DNA of 64,000 nucleotides from Atriophallophorus winterbourni (taxonomy: Eukaryota > Platyhelminthes > Trematoda > Plagiorchiida > Microphallidae): assembly GCA_013407085.1 (NCBI GenBank), contig JACCGJ010016150.1, forward strand, positions 1 to 64,000. Direction: 5' to 3'. A program made the translations under genes and the position numbers. Positions 10,216-22,636 of this stretch are shown one piece after another. The notes under the pieces were generated by a model. It was given only the letters and a program-made list of their open reading frames with translations. It had not been told where the DNA came from and made no database searches. The first letter of the stretch is position 1, and each line of letters starts with the position of its first letter.

Positions 10216-13200
10216 TATTATTTTTAAACGACCAGCTATCAGCAGAATCCTTGATGCACCTGTGATTGTAAAATCATTCATACAAATACAATTGCCTAAC
10301 CGATTTGTTCACAGGCTAGCTAGCATACGTGCTTGTGAACAGACATCAATCAACAAAGCGACTAAGCCGTGTGGCTGAAACTTGCCTACCTGTATCATTC
10401 GCACAGGTGCATAAATATTTATGGTCTACTTGACAACGGGGCCACTTCCGCCGATTATGCAGTTACTGTCACCGGAACATTTATGGCCGAAATCAAAGTG
10501 GCGGTTTGATGGATAGATGGATGGTTGCGTTTGTGGGTGGACTGCTGCGTTCCGATAAAAACCCATGTGAATAAACCATGCCGACTCGGGTGAGGTTACT
10601 GTCAGCAGGTGTTCACGTAGGAACAAAAAAATACGTATACGAATTTATGAAGTCGTTTACGTAAGTTGATGCATACGATTTATGGTATTGAAAAGAATAA
10701 TTTAAATGATCATAAACAGTTTCATTTAAGATAACATACAAATTGGTCTGAAAAAATGGTATAACCGATGGCAACAGCATTAGTAAATCTTATTGAATGT
10801 AAAACATGGAATGAAGAATTGAAAATTTCGGGTATACGATGTATTTATAAACGATTTTTTGCTTTCAGTTAAAAATAACTAAATTTATTAATATTTCAAT
10901 GGTTATCCAGTTGAAGATATCTAACTGAATCACATTACCATCATTTTTCTCGTTAAAATCGGTTTTCGTACGTCATAGAATTCAACAACTAATAGTTAAA
11001 AACTGAAATATTTCATCTGTAATACAATAAATATTTTAGTTCAGTTCTTTTAATTAAAGTCGAAATTGCCACGAACAATTGAGGGGTTAATAAATTTACA
11101 ACAATGGCTTTCGTTTGACAAACATTGATTAATAATTCGATAAATCGCAAGGTTATTTCAACATTCAATGCCATGTGATTTCATTTTATTGTTTATTTAT
11201 ACGATTTATACACAAACAATAGATCGAGTTCATGATACATGTTTCAAGATTCATATGGCCAAGAAAGCAAATATTATTACAATAACCACTGGTTGGAAAG
11301 CATTAAATTGACGGGTAAGTTGTGAACTAACTGGTGAACCGAAAAAAACCTACGTGACTAAAGATGGGAAGCATCATACTTATGTGTGTAATCTAACTTT
11401 AAATGTTGCTAAGAGCGTTGGTTGTAGGGCATTAGCTAAGAGTAATCGCAGATAAAATATAAACAAAGTAATAATTCCTGCAACGTTACATTTGGAAACG
11501 GAATGAACGCAACGCATTCGTACACTTTTTAGTACTGCTTAATTGACGCCGAATCAGATCTTCTTGGATGCTAAACGCTATATATAATCATTTATTTTCT
11601 GTATCAGGATAGTTGAACACAATCTTTTATCCACACCTAGCGTGAAGGTAAATTAAAGACGGCGGTTTATGTATGGGTTTTTTGTCATAAAAAGATTTAC
11701 CCTCGATATACCTCCAAATATCTAATATAGTGCACTTCAAACACCTGATTTGTGTCTGTATATTTTGCATTATCGACCATGTTAGAGGATACGGCAAACC
11801 TAGATACGAAATTTACTTTACAGCTCATGCCTGATAGTCTTCGGGGTCAAATTTTGCAAGAATATCAAGAAATAATTGCGTGATCGTTGACTGAACCTTT
11901 GAAATTGTTATATTTGACCAAAAAGTGTATATTTGGTCGATCAGACTGACCGAGCTTTTAACTCATTCTTCGGGCAGAATTAATTCCAATGAAGTGGATT
12001 CAAATCCATACAATATGTAAGACTCGCGTGTCTTTACAAAATCGAACCGATAATTTATCCGCTTGAACACAGAAGCGGCTGGGCCTGAGTAAAACTTTGT
12101 ACAGCCATGGAGCGTCAATGTGAACAAGTTTTACTCCAGCTCACTCTAAAGTTAAATGTCTATTCGACATGCATGAATCCAGCAGCATTTATCTTTGACT
12201 GTCGTCCAATCTTTTGGGCGCATCAGCAACTTGCTTTCACATTAACGCTATTTGCAAATTCTTTTATTATCGACTCACATTATTTAATTCAATTGAATAT
12301 TAATGGTTTAAAATGCATATAGCTTGACAAAAAAACAGAATAATATAAAAAGCAAAAACAGGATTTGGTTGCTCACTGAGCAGTGCGAGAATCAGGTAAA
12401 AATCCGAAGGGCGGAAATTGTTTACGTTTGGACAGTGGGGTGACACATGTAAATCCATTGGGTCAAGATGGATAGTTTTCTTCGTTGCACGGGTTAATGG
12501 TCAAAAAGGCATCAAGACTTCTCTGAAACACGTATTGAGTTGGTGAGTTTACAACATAATCTGGTAGATAGTTCTAAGCATTCTACCTGCTCTCAATTAT
12601 TTGGATGATTTTCTGTTAACTTAGACTTTCGAACATGTCTGTTGCAATGTCGTGGCCCGCTTAATTTGCACGGCTGAAATTGTAGTATTTTGATGCCAAT
12701 ATATTGTTATGCGTTGTGATATAATAGTGGAATAGTGCTGTCTATAATACGTTGCTTCGATTACTGTCGATACTGAGAGCTTGTCTAACTCCAGGTCTGC
12801 AATTTCAAAATTGTAGAAAAATTTCAGATATTTTTTATACCCGTTACGTAACACACCTATAGCAACAGTGAATATGAAAATAAGTACTGTTTGCATTCAA
12901 GACCCAGCTGTGTGTGCATAGTATCATCCTATGATGGGAGCACACACTATTCATGGTCAATGGGGCGTGAGGATTGAGAAAAGGATGGTGTAAATTCTAG
13001 CAATTGAGTTATTTTGTTTGTTTGACCAATATTCAAGCTATAACTTGTTGATCTACGAGTGAGATGAACAGTTAAATTGACAGGTTTTTAATGTTATCAT
13101 TTCTCTTCTCCCTTCTTGCAAAGAGGCTGTTCGGTTTTTACTTCAAAATTACGAGCAACAATAAACTATTGATCGTTGTATCGAGTTACCCATTTTTGCT

Positions 13201-14560
13201 CTGTATAGATTTTTGATAATAATAATTAAATATAATATATGAACGACATGACCAGAAACAGTTTTTAAAAGACCAAATTTCACCCAAACTGCTTTATCGT
13301 GGCAACTGTTAATATTTCTAGCGATTAAGATTATTCATGGAGAATTGTCTCCACCACATGTTTCCACTACCCTAGATATTTGTTGAAAATGAATTCTCGA
13401 CCATCCAGCGTAAAACTTGTCTGTTGTTGTCCGTCTGGATTCGTCGTAACGTTGCTGTCCCGAGTGACAGCGAATTCACAACTCCTGACAGGCTGTCAGG
13501 ATTGAGACCCACAACGTTGATGAAGTTCCCGAACTACGTTAGAGGTATTCGCGTTTTCGCAATCTACCGGAAGCGTAGACTAGTTCACACGGATCGTTGC
13601 ACTGCCAGCACACTTATTTCCACGCCCAAACACAGACGGACACGAAGGCTAATATAAGCGTTTTTGTACTTATCACGGGTGTTGTGTGAATTTTAGGTAC
13701 AGGCTCTGGGGCGCATCGTTTACAGCCGGAACTCACTTCACGAGGAGGACTCATAAAAACGTGTCTCTCATGAAGGTTGGACAGCACACGAGAGCTTGAA
13801 ACATGACGGCAAGTCGTGAACAGCTGTCAACTTTCGACTTCCGCTCGATTACACATTAGTCAAAGAAGTGAAGCAGCTGAATGAGAAGATAATATTTTAC
13901 CTGCTCAAGTTGATGAAACATTTCTAGATAAACCATTGATTACTTATTTAAATTTCTAAAAAGCTTGTTTTAACCAACAGTAATAACAAAGGATTTGAAA
14001 ATTCTTTAATTTTATGTTATTTTCAATACGACAAACTCAAATGATTCAACCTCAAAATATTCTTCAATATTATAGAGGACAATCAACAAGATGAGTACGA
14101 TGATGCTATTGTAATTTATACAGGTTTCGATTTCTCAATCGGAAATTTAAAAGAAATTTTGAGCGTGAACGCGCTATGTAATTTTATGCTTTTATATCAA
14201 AATCGCACAAAGTTAGAACAACGCATTTTCATATTTATGGGGTTAGGAAACAAATTTTGTAAAATAGAATATATCAGTTTGGAGTTTCTTTCATGATGAG
14301 CCGAAATCACTTGACTTCATCGTACCAAAAACGAAAGTGTTATGCAGCATAGAAATAAGTCAGCAAAATTATTCTCATAATTCCATATGACAGTTACTGT
14401 GCTCAGCGCTTATGAAGATGCACTATTTTTACACATCCACTGTCAACGGAATCACATCTTATAATGTATCATTAAGGGAGTCTCGTTGCATGTGTTATAA
14501 TCCATCGTAATTTGCAACACGAAGCGACGAAGATAATCGTTTTTTGATTGATACACTAAA
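10216..14560. other. Long unassigned stretch
   Basis: No supported gene. A GC-richer patch at 10430-10625 is open on the minus strand for 66 codons without a domain. A segment at 12430-12660 looks repeat-like (broken reading in the minus direction), but I cannot name it. A slightly GC-rich part at 13400-13860 has a 77-codon open frame with no recognised motif. Confidence 0.35.
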
Positions 14561-14604
14561 ATGGTAATTTCTCTCTATTCTTATAAAAGCTGTGCTTATA
14601 AAAC

Positions 14605-14860
14605 TTTCGCTTGTATGCCACTGTTGGGTAAGGTTGGTACGACCAACCTATTCAATCACATGAGCCCCCACTCATGTAGACTGGTTTCAAAACCCATGAC
14701 CATGAATATAAAAGATCATTTGCATGCATCTTCATCACACACACCCCACGACCGTTTTCGTGCTGTTTGCACTCATCAGGTAGGGACCGTAGGATCAGGA
14801 TCTGCATGCGCTTGAAACAGTGGAAGAATGGTAAACAAGTTGCGCTTGTATGCCATTTTT
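14605..14860 (-). repeat. Family B hammerhead repeat, 1+ unit (B1)
   Basis: The block CGCTTGTATGCCA starts at 14608 and again at 14843, so the unit is 235 nt. Reading on the plus strand it contains a perfect 7-bp hairpin GGTTGGT-ACG-ACCAACC (14632-14648), a TTGCATGCAT block, a hammerhead on the minus strand (14744-14785), then GATCAGGATCTGCATG and GTAAACAAGTTGCG before the next unit starts. The second unit stops soon after 14860. This is the best-preserved family B member in the window. The partial head-to-tail layout with one ribozyme per unit fits a retrozyme-like element. Confidence 0.85.
14744..14785 (-). ncRNA. Hammerhead ribozyme motif, core intact (family B)
   Basis: Read on the minus strand: stem I CCCUAC, core CUGAUGA, stem II GUGC/GCAC closing an AAACA loop, core GAA, a very short stem III (A...GGU), cleavage nucleotide C17 at 14750, then stem I GUGGGG. 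Stem I pairs over six positions (one G-U). All strictly required core bases (C3, U4, G5, A6, G8, A9, G12, A13, A14, H17) are present. The stem III palindrome, ACCGGU in the relatives, has one change here (AACGGU). Hammerheads with such minimal stem III are known from Penelope-like elements and small invertebrate retrozymes, and they usually cleave best as dimers. Confidence 0.85.
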
Positions 14861-15984
14861 GGGTTCTTCTTTACAATACTTGCACGGAATAGTACGAGCG
14901 ACAATAAAATTATTTCTTATGTGACTTAATGAAACCGATGTTCATTATATAGGAATAATGGACACCAGCTGTAAACTTAGATCTAGAGAACCGAGATGTA
15001 TTCTGGGTAGTTCCAATGTTGATGATTAAATGATCTCACTAGTGTGATACTATGCTTCTGCTTACATCGCTATTGGCAACCCAGGCATTATGGATGATTA
15101 TGGTTTGTTTAAATTCTTTATAAATTTAACCTTCTTAATTTTCCGGAGAAATGCAAACATAATTTTTATTAGTTACTCATTTAACGTTGTGAAATTTCAC
15201 AATAATTTGTAAAGCAGAAAAGTTGCGAGGAATCATCAACCCTTAGCTATGGACGAATATAAAAGTGTACAATGTAAGCACTTTTTGCTGGAAACTTTCT
15301 CCATCACAAATATACTGTCCTGTCAGAGTCACAAAATTTCATTAGGAGAGGTAGTCACCGATATATGTTATATAGCGGTTGTTAAGTAGTCGAAACGTAC
15401 AGTTGAAACGATGTTTCTCTCATGTTTTCAATTATCCAAGAATTTTGAATATCAGCAAACCCGAAAAGAGAGTTATGAGTATTCTGTAATTCATTCCACT
15501 GTGTATCCTATCAATTCGAGCATTGTTGACGTATGTAACACGCTATTGTATATTATTGGAGTAAGGTTCAAAGAATCAGTACCAAAAAACAGCAAAAATA
15601 TTTTTGCTAGTTATAATCACAATTAAAATAAGTTCGACTGATCAGGTAATAAAGAACGATGTTCTAACCAAGAATAGATCAATAAATCGTGCAACACATT
15701 GAATGTCTTCTTATCTTTAAAATGCCAAATAGTATGAGTATTGCCGGATTTATGCAGTATTCACCCTGGACGCTTCAGTACTATCCACTTTTTGTTCTGC
15801 TGCGGGCAATAAAACGACGTTAATGCTCGGATATTTTAGGAACGATCTGAAAGTTTTCGTCAACCTTTAGTTTTAGAAGGGTTACAAGTTTGTTACTTTG
15901 TGATTTAGGGTTGGTGTAATCAATCTGTCAATGCTAAACCTGGGTGAGTATTTCGCACAGGGCCAATTTATCTGTTCTGTGAAC
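14861..15984. other. Unassigned AT-rich DNA
   Basis: One open frame of 71 codons (15411-15626) lacks any recognised motif. Nothing else was seen. Confidence 0.4.
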
Positions 15985-17345
15985 CACCTCATTCGATCGA
16001 TGTCGGCCATGGATGTAAATCAAAATCGCATGATTTTTTGTGTTCCACAGCTTTTTGAATGACTAAGCAGTCCGATTCGGAGGTACAATCACTTCTGCAG
16101 TGCTTGCAACGATAGACAGGACTCGGTCGTTCGGCGACAGTTCCACGCCGGCGGCGTGATATATGTTCAGCAGTTAAGAGCTGTATCTGCTCCTCCCCAG
16201 CCTGCAGACGACGCTTTAAACAATACCTCCAATATGAACGGTTAAGAGCAAGCTATTCCCAATGCCAAGAGCTTTCATATCACTTTTGCAAATGTATTTT
16301 TACCGCAAGTTGGTCTGTCCAATGGTAGACTTCCTGATTGTAACTCACCATAGAGTAATCTTTCAGAATACGACCATTTTCCATTCTGAAGATGTGTCCA
16401 GGCCACCGCAGGCGGCGCTGTCTTAGTATGGTGAACATGCTCTATAGACCACCTTTAGAAAGCATTTCAGTATTCGTCACTTTGTCCATCCACTATATGC
16501 TCAAGATATGATGAATGCTTCGTGGATGGAAAGCATTCAGCTTCGGGACAAAATGACAGCTGCTCTGCCAATCCGCTCATTATTCTCTGTGGTTAGCTAG
16601 AGGTTATCCACAACGGTTGAACCAAGATATGTTAAATGATGTACTGTTTCCAGTTGACAGTTTCGAACGGTGATGATTAGAGGAAATACAATCCCTTGAC
16701 CGAGGAATTTGGTCTTGCTCGTGCTGTTTGTAATCCCAAATTCTTTGCATTTTGACGATAAACAGTCCATTAGCGACTGGAGGTGTTCTTGGCAGTAAAC
16801 AATAATGGCTGAATTTTTTTCAAACAGCCTGCCACTGATTAGCACATCCCGTGCTTTGTTTCGTGCTCTCAACCCGTTCAGTTTGAAAAGCTTGCCATCA
16901 TTTCGCTTGCATAGGTAAATGCCTTATGTTTTCATCCTAAAGATGTGCTTCAGAAGCAGAGCAAAGAAAATGCCGAACAACGCTGCGAATTTCGAATGAA
17001 CTAAGCCCTTCATGCCTGAGTGGAAAGAAATCAGGAGATGGAGCAGTCTTGCGTGAGAGTTAATCAGATCAATCTTTTAAAAAGACCCTTCCTGCTGACG
17101 TAGTAGAATGTCTTCGTTAAATCAATTGAAACAGCGTATAATGGCATACGCGGTTCCCGACACTTTTCTTGAAGTTGTCTCAGGGAGAAAATCTTGTCAA
17201 CGGTTGAACTTCCCCTCAGGAAGCCACATTAAGATTTAGATCAAATTCTATTAGCCAAAACTTGTAGCTGGATCTGTAAGACGTTAGCAAACAATTTGCC
17301 TGCAACATTCCGAACAACATTCTGATCTAACGACTGATAAATACT
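15985..17345 (-). mobile_element. LINE-X copy, RT to 3' end, decayed
   Basis: Minus-strand translation in broken frames gives, from about 17340 down: NVAGKLFANVLQIQLQVLANRI and CGFLRG (RT motif 2a and 3 region, usual GKIFARVLLNRL ... QCGFRPGRG), then KIFSLRQLQEKCREPRMPLY, SIDLTKTFYYV (block A, usual DLTKAFDTV, with the second aspartate lost), then KRNDGKLFKLNGLRARNKARDVLISG (16760-16915), KEFGITNSTSKTKFLG, HHLTYLGSTVVDNL (about 16600), and a C-terminal part down to the GATTTACATCCATGGCCGAC end at about 16000. This is the longest LINE-X copy here and shows the family's RT order. Catalytic aspartates and reading frame are lost. Confidence 0.7.
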
Positions 17346-17984
17346 GTATACATAGTCATTGATACACAATTTTTTTCGAATATGACTTCGCTAAGAGCTC
17401 TGCATTAAAGTTTCGTGTAAGAAAGTATCGCCTGATTACAACGCAATAGATGTCCGTGAAATTAATAATAATGATTTTTCGGATTCACCCAAAAGGCCAT
17501 CTCCGCAGGATGCTACGAAAACAACCAAGTTGCACCTCCAGATTTTATTCCAGTCTATCATACAAAAACCGAGAACAAAAGCGATATCCAATTTCCCTGG
17601 ATTTATGTTTTACATGCTGAAATTTTTCATTCCATGACGATGTTTACCAACATGAAACCAGGGTAATCGATGTAGTGTTCCGCCACATATCTTACTAGGA
17701 ATTTAATCAGATGGGGCGAAATTCTGCTGTATAGATTATTATATCGCATAACAAATTTGAACAATAATAAATTAGGGATTCTTAATTTTCCGTCAAACTC
17801 CTCGTACATCAAAAAATCTCATTTGAAATTAGATAATATTTACAACCACCAATTAATTATTTTTTTGTAAAGAAAATTTTACACTACCAACTTGCAAACT
17901 GTGGTAGTCAGGATTACTTGAGAAATCATAATAGGACATTTCAATAGTCACATTATGTGTCGTAAGTGTTTTTGAATTCCCATG
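17346..17984. other. Unassigned AT-rich DNA
   Basis: No supported feature. A 61-codon minus frame (17627-17812) shows nothing recognisable. Confidence 0.4.
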
Positions 17985-18261
17985 CAGGTAACCATATTTC
18001 TCCTGGAGAACTCATGGAAACAAACTAAGAAGCTGAATTTGTAAGTGGTCAAATTTACGAAAAGTTGCTTGGCGACAGCATCAGCAAAATCCATCGTTAG
18101 GAACCTGGAAAATGTACTTTTTACTGAGGAATAATTGCGCAAGTTTTTCATCCGAGACAAGTTGAATACCAAGATATTACACTTGATGGAGCTCAAACCC
18201 AAAATCCTCTATCGTATGGTTAACTATCAATCTAAAATAAAATCAGGATTTGCGGCCGTGA
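17985..18261 (+). mobile_element. Older CR1-like copy, left part
   Basis: This segment aligns along its length to 20570-20857 of the younger CR1 ORF2: GTAAGTGGT, CATTGCTTGGCGACA-like blocks, GAGACAAGTTG, and the C-C-C-A-A-A-A-T...TATCGTATGGTTAAC stretch. It stops at 18261, exactly where ORF2-like sequence gives way to ORF1-like sequence. The alignment picks up again at 22637. It is therefore the left half of a copy split by a later insertion. It contains small deletions and stops. Confidence 0.85.
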
Positions 18262-19675
18262 CCCCGGATGCGCTATCGATCCTGATGGATGAAAACATGC
18301 CTGGTGTATGCTACGTGTGCAAAAGTTGTCGAACTAAACCAAACGCAGATTTAACTGCTCGAACAAGTGTTGCGCAAAGCAACCTGGATGATCGAATGCT
18401 GAGCTTAAAGCTTATCATACAAACGTTGAAGACATCGGTAGATACTCAAAATTCTCATGTTGCCAGTATGTTTTTCGATAAATCGGAAACCACTGACGGT
18501 AATACCAGTCAGATAAACGCTAAATCTCCGATCTTTCAAAACGAATGTTCAGCTTTTGCAAACGCGCCGGAGTGTCTTGAGGAGCGTCCTTTTCATCAAA
18601 AGCCCACCTTTACAAATGCGACTGTTAAAGGCCGGTCTGACAAAACATCCCTGGTCCACAAAAAGATACGAAGCCGAAGCCACCTGCTCACCAGAAGGAT
18701 CAGCGAAAACCCTAAGGTTCAAAACCAAAAGTCATGGTGCAAAACACTCCCAAAGTTGACAATATAGGTATTCGATTTAAGGTAGTTGAAACGTCCAGCA
18801 ACCAGCAAAAGCGCCAAACACACAGTGTACATTCAGTCCATGGATTAAACGTGATTTGCACCAACGTAAATGAAACGAGTGCCACATTACTAGGGGACAG
18901 GCTAAAGCACGATAAAGAAGAATGGAAAAGGTTGTGCAACAACATGGACTTGGAGCCAGTTGAACCACTATCATTGATACGACTAAGTCGTAAACCTACT
19001 TCTTCAAATCTGGACCAGCCAAGATTGCTTAGAATCACGGTTCACTCTGAAAGGGATCTTGAAAACATCTTACTATCCGCTTTTCTCCTGCGTAAGGAGC
19101 GTTCAGAGACCACTGCAAGGATCTTTGCTGATGTGCCCTGGTGGGAAAGGGCCCGAAAGGACCAGCAACAAAACCAAACGAAACAGAGGGATGATCGAAG
19201 TATAATCCTTTTGGGAGTTCCAGAAGCTGATGAAGCAACTGATAAAGCGGTGCAGCGCAAACACGATCAGTTACAATGGAGATTCCTCAGTGATATACTT
19301 GGTTTGCATGATGTAGCTGTGACGGACACGTTCCGCATCCCCAAATCTACGAATTATAAGGGCATCGGTCCTAAGCCCCTTAAAATAACGTTCTTGCGTA
19401 ATGATATGTTGAACACGGTCAAAACTCGTTGGGAAAATGGCCGCAGAATAATCCCGCGAGAAATTAGACTAGGTGCATCGAAACACCATATTGGAAAGAT
19501 AGATGCACCACTAAGTTCAATAGAAACACTACCAAGTCAATCAGTTGTTGACGTGTCAGAAACAATTTCAGCCGATACGATAGATCGCTGTATTCCGACA
19601 GTACACCCCCAAAACGATCAAGCATCCCTGCAAGCAAAAAACCTTCAGTTGCCGACTCTGGAGGAGTCGGCCTAA
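18262..19675 (+). pseudogene. CR1-like ORF1 (RNA-binding protein), frameshifted
   Basis: ORF1 proteins of CR1-group LINEs bind element RNA and act as chaperones. Reading starts in the frame of 18135-18767 with ALSILMDENMPGVCYVCKSC, the end of a PHD-like finger, followed by a polar, Ser/Thr-rich linker. Near 18740 the frame shifts into 18734-19675. That part holds two similar RRM-like units: one with PRLLRITVHSERDLENILLSA (about residues 95-117), and one with RSIILLGVPEADEATD, a V-T-D-T-F-R-I-P-K stretch and PKPLKITFLRNDMLNTVKTRW (about residues 155-240). The start is not native: the open frame's ATG at 18135 belongs to the older CR1 copy upstream. A stop at 19675 is followed by 44 bp before ORF2. 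Confidence 0.75.
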
Positions 19676-19719
19676 CATATATTCTGCACTCCACTAGCCT
19701 TCTTCCCCACACCCCATCC

Positions 19720-22490
19720 TTGTTGAGAAAAACAACTATGAAATGCATCTACACCAACGCACAATGTCTCGGAAACAAAATCGGTGAACTGCGTGCAGTT
19801 TTTCTGAGATGTTCACCAGACATCATCGCCGTAACGGAAACGTGGCTGCAGACTCAGCAAACAAATAGTGAACTAGAATTACCAGGAATGTCACTTATTC
19901 GTCATGACCGTGAAACCAGAGGAGGAGGAGTAGCTTTGTATTATAGCCAAAACCTTCTGTGCCGTGAGATTACGGATCCAGACATCGTGTTACTGGATAC
20001 ACTCTGGTGCTCAATCCGACTAGCTACGGCGAAGACTGTGTTTTGGGAGTAGTATATCGCCCACCGTCTGCACAGGAAACTTACAATCTGGCCCTACTGG
20101 ATAAAATTCGCATGGTTACTTCCAGATACACTTGTGGATTTTTGATTATGGGTGACTTCAATTTACCGAATCTGCAGAGCAGTACCATTTACCCAGAACA
20201 CTCCCTCGAGCGCGCATTCAGTGAGTTGTTTGACGATATTCCTCTTTATAACCACATTACATGTAATACCCGATACCGCGGAAACGATTTACCCTCACTC
20301 TTAGATCTCGTTCTGACAAGCAATGAACATGACATTGATAACGTTGCTTACGAGAGTCCACTGGGACTAAGTGATCACGTCGTCATCCAGTTTGACTATC
20401 TGTTTGAAGCTGTAAGAACAAATGATGCCCGTAAAAGAGTTAGGCGGATCAACACTATGGCGTTGAGTGATGCTCTGAAAAACACGTTTAACTGCCAACC
20501 GGAAACCAGCAACGTACATGACTTTTGGATATGGCTAATATCTAATCTCAAAAGTTCAATCGAAGTGAGCTCCGAATTTGTCCTCAGGAACTCAAGAAAA
20601 AACTTTGAATTTAAATTAAGAAGCCGAACTCGTAAGTGGTTAACGGTACGAAACATTGCTTGGCGACACCATCGGCAAAACCCATCATCCGAGACCTGGG
20701 AAACATTCCGTTTACTGCGGAACAAAGTAAACAAATTTGTCATCCAAGACAAGTTGTGCTTCCAAGAAGTGATATCAAGCATGATGGAGCGAAACCCCAA
20801 AATACTATATCGTATGGTTAACGATCAAGCTAAGGTGAAACCTGGAGTAGCGTCCGTGAACACATCAGCTGGACCAACAACAACTGCAGCAGAAACTGCT
20901 GATGCTTTAGCCACGTTTTATTCATCAGTATTCAACCCGATAGAACATGCAATAAACAGCCCAAATCCAACACTTTTAAACACGGTTGCCCTAAGTGAAA
21001 TAAGTGTCACTGAGAAACGCGTCCTCCAAGGTTTATTTAATCTTAAAACCGGAAAATCTCCTGGGGCCGACGGAATAACCCCGAAAATATTGAAGCAGTT
21101 TGCGAGTTTGCTATACAAACCACTCACTTATTTGTTCGAGCAAACACTGGCAAGCGGAGTGATTCCTACAGATTGGAAACGAGGAATAATTTCTCCAATT
21201 TACAAAGGTGGAAATCGCTCCGATGTTTCCAATTACCGACCCGTTACTCTCTTACCAGTGATTTCAAAATTACTTGAGCGACTCATTGTTGACGATCTAA
21301 TGAAACATTTCGAGAATAATCAGTTGCTTTCGAGGAACCAGCATGGATTCAGACGAAATTATTCCTGTTTGTCTAATTTACTGGTAACTTTAGATGATTG
21401 GACAAAATCGGTAGATAAAGGACAAGCAATACACGCGTGCTACTTAGATATTTCAAAAGCATTCGATCGTGTTGACCATTCCCTACTACTTCAGAAGCGT
21501 GAAAGGCTTGGTATGACTGGAAAGTTGCTGAATTGGCTAAATGACTACCTAACAAATCGCATTAACCAGGTACGTGTTGATGGTGCATTATCCAAACCAA
21601 TTGCAGCAACTAACGGAGTTCCCCAAGGCTCAGTCCTTGGTCCGATCCTCTTTCTGGTTTATGTCAATGAAATACCGGAAATTGTTCGATGTAACATTTC
21701 GTTATTTGCGGACGACATAAAGATTTGGCGCAGCATTCGTAGTCCAGAAGACTGTCTGCTATTACAAAAGGATCTTGATACGCTTCGCAGCTGGTCGTTG
21801 AAGAACAAACTGCCGTTTAACTTCAACAAATGCAGGATCATGAATGTGGGGAATCGAGTAGAGTTCACATATCACATAGGTTCGCATGTCCTTAAAATTT
21901 TTAGTGAAGAAAAGGATTTGGGTGTCTGGATAGGCTCCAGTTTAAAAACATCACTTCAAACTAACAGTGTCTTTAAAAAAGCAACACGTGTTTTAAATCT
22001 ACTCATACGTGTATTTGGGAAATTTTCGCCCAAGATATTCCCAAGGATCATGAATACTTGAGACCAGTAATGGAATACGGTGTGCAGTCATGGTCTCCGT
22101 GGCTCAAGAGGGATGTGGAACTTATGCAGCGAATCTATCACCGCTCAACGAAACTAGTTTTCAGCATCCGAAACAAACCATATGAAGAAAGGATAGCTCA
22201 ACTGAATCTGTTCGATTTTCCCTATCGATGAATCAGAGGAGACCTTATCTTATTTTACAAAACATTCCATACCCCGAACCATCCCTTACAGGATTTATTC
22301 ACGCGAAGGGATACGAGGAATTATCGGACCCATGAATATGTGCTGGTAGCATCCCATTCCCGTCTGAACTGTAGAAGGTATTTTTACTCTGTCCGTGTCT
22401 GATTTACTTGGAACAGTTTACCTTCAACCGTTGCTCACGCCACTAGCTTGCATGATTTAAAACGAAATTAGACGAATTTTTATTGCATTA
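19720..22490 (+). pseudogene. CR1-like ORF2: AP-endonuclease and reverse transcriptase, two frameshifts
   Basis: ORF2 nicks target DNA and copies the element RNA into it. The endonuclease starts at MKCIYTNAQCLGNK (about 19738), with TETWL (catalytic Glu), GGGVALYY, then a frameshift near 20035, YRPPSA, IMGDFNLP and GLSDHVVIQFD (the SDH end of the domain, about 20370). The reverse transcriptase has KSPGADGI, NYRPVTLLPVISKLLERL, QHGFRRNYSCLSNL, block A LDISKAFDRVD (first Asp at residue 481 of the 20007-22061 frame), block B GVPQGSVLGPILFLVYVNE and block C FADDIKIW (Asp 569-570). All three catalytic aspartates are present. A second shift near 22045 leads into HEYLRPVMEYGVQSWSPWLKRD and YHRSTKLVF, and a TGA at 22229 interrupts the C-terminus. 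Repairing frames would give about 900 residues, near the family norm. Confidence 0.9.
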
Positions 22491-22636
22491 TTCGTTTTCA
22501 GAACACTTATATATTGTTTAATCTATGTTCTTATATTGTTTATACATTTAAATTTCAATTTTTATCATCCTGTGGTTGTTGTTAAGCTTGTTGATTTTTA
22601 GACCATTAAAAACCTTGAATTAAAAACCTTGAATTA

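Larger units (their letters stand above)
18262..22636 (+). mobile_element. Younger CR1-like LINE, 5'-truncated, nested insertion
   Basis: The element carries ORF1 (18262-19675), a short spacer, ORF2 (19720-about 22490) and a 3' UTR ending in two copies of AAAACCTTGAATT (about 22608-22636). It begins inside ORF1, in what looks like the end of a PHD-type zinc finger (V-C-Y-V-C-K-S-C-R), so it is 5'-truncated. It sits within an older relative: 17985-18261 and 22637-24235 are adjacent parts of one ORF2 when this block is removed. A short AT-rich microsatellite-like 3' end and no clear target-site duplication suit the CR1 group. Frame breaks near 18740, 20035 and 22045 and a TGA at 22229 show it is no longer active, but it is much better kept than its host copy. 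Confidence 0.85.

Noticed and set aside
18556..19260. Shorter frames on both strands within the CR1 ORF1
   Set aside because: They are shadows of the ORF1 reading. None has its own motif.
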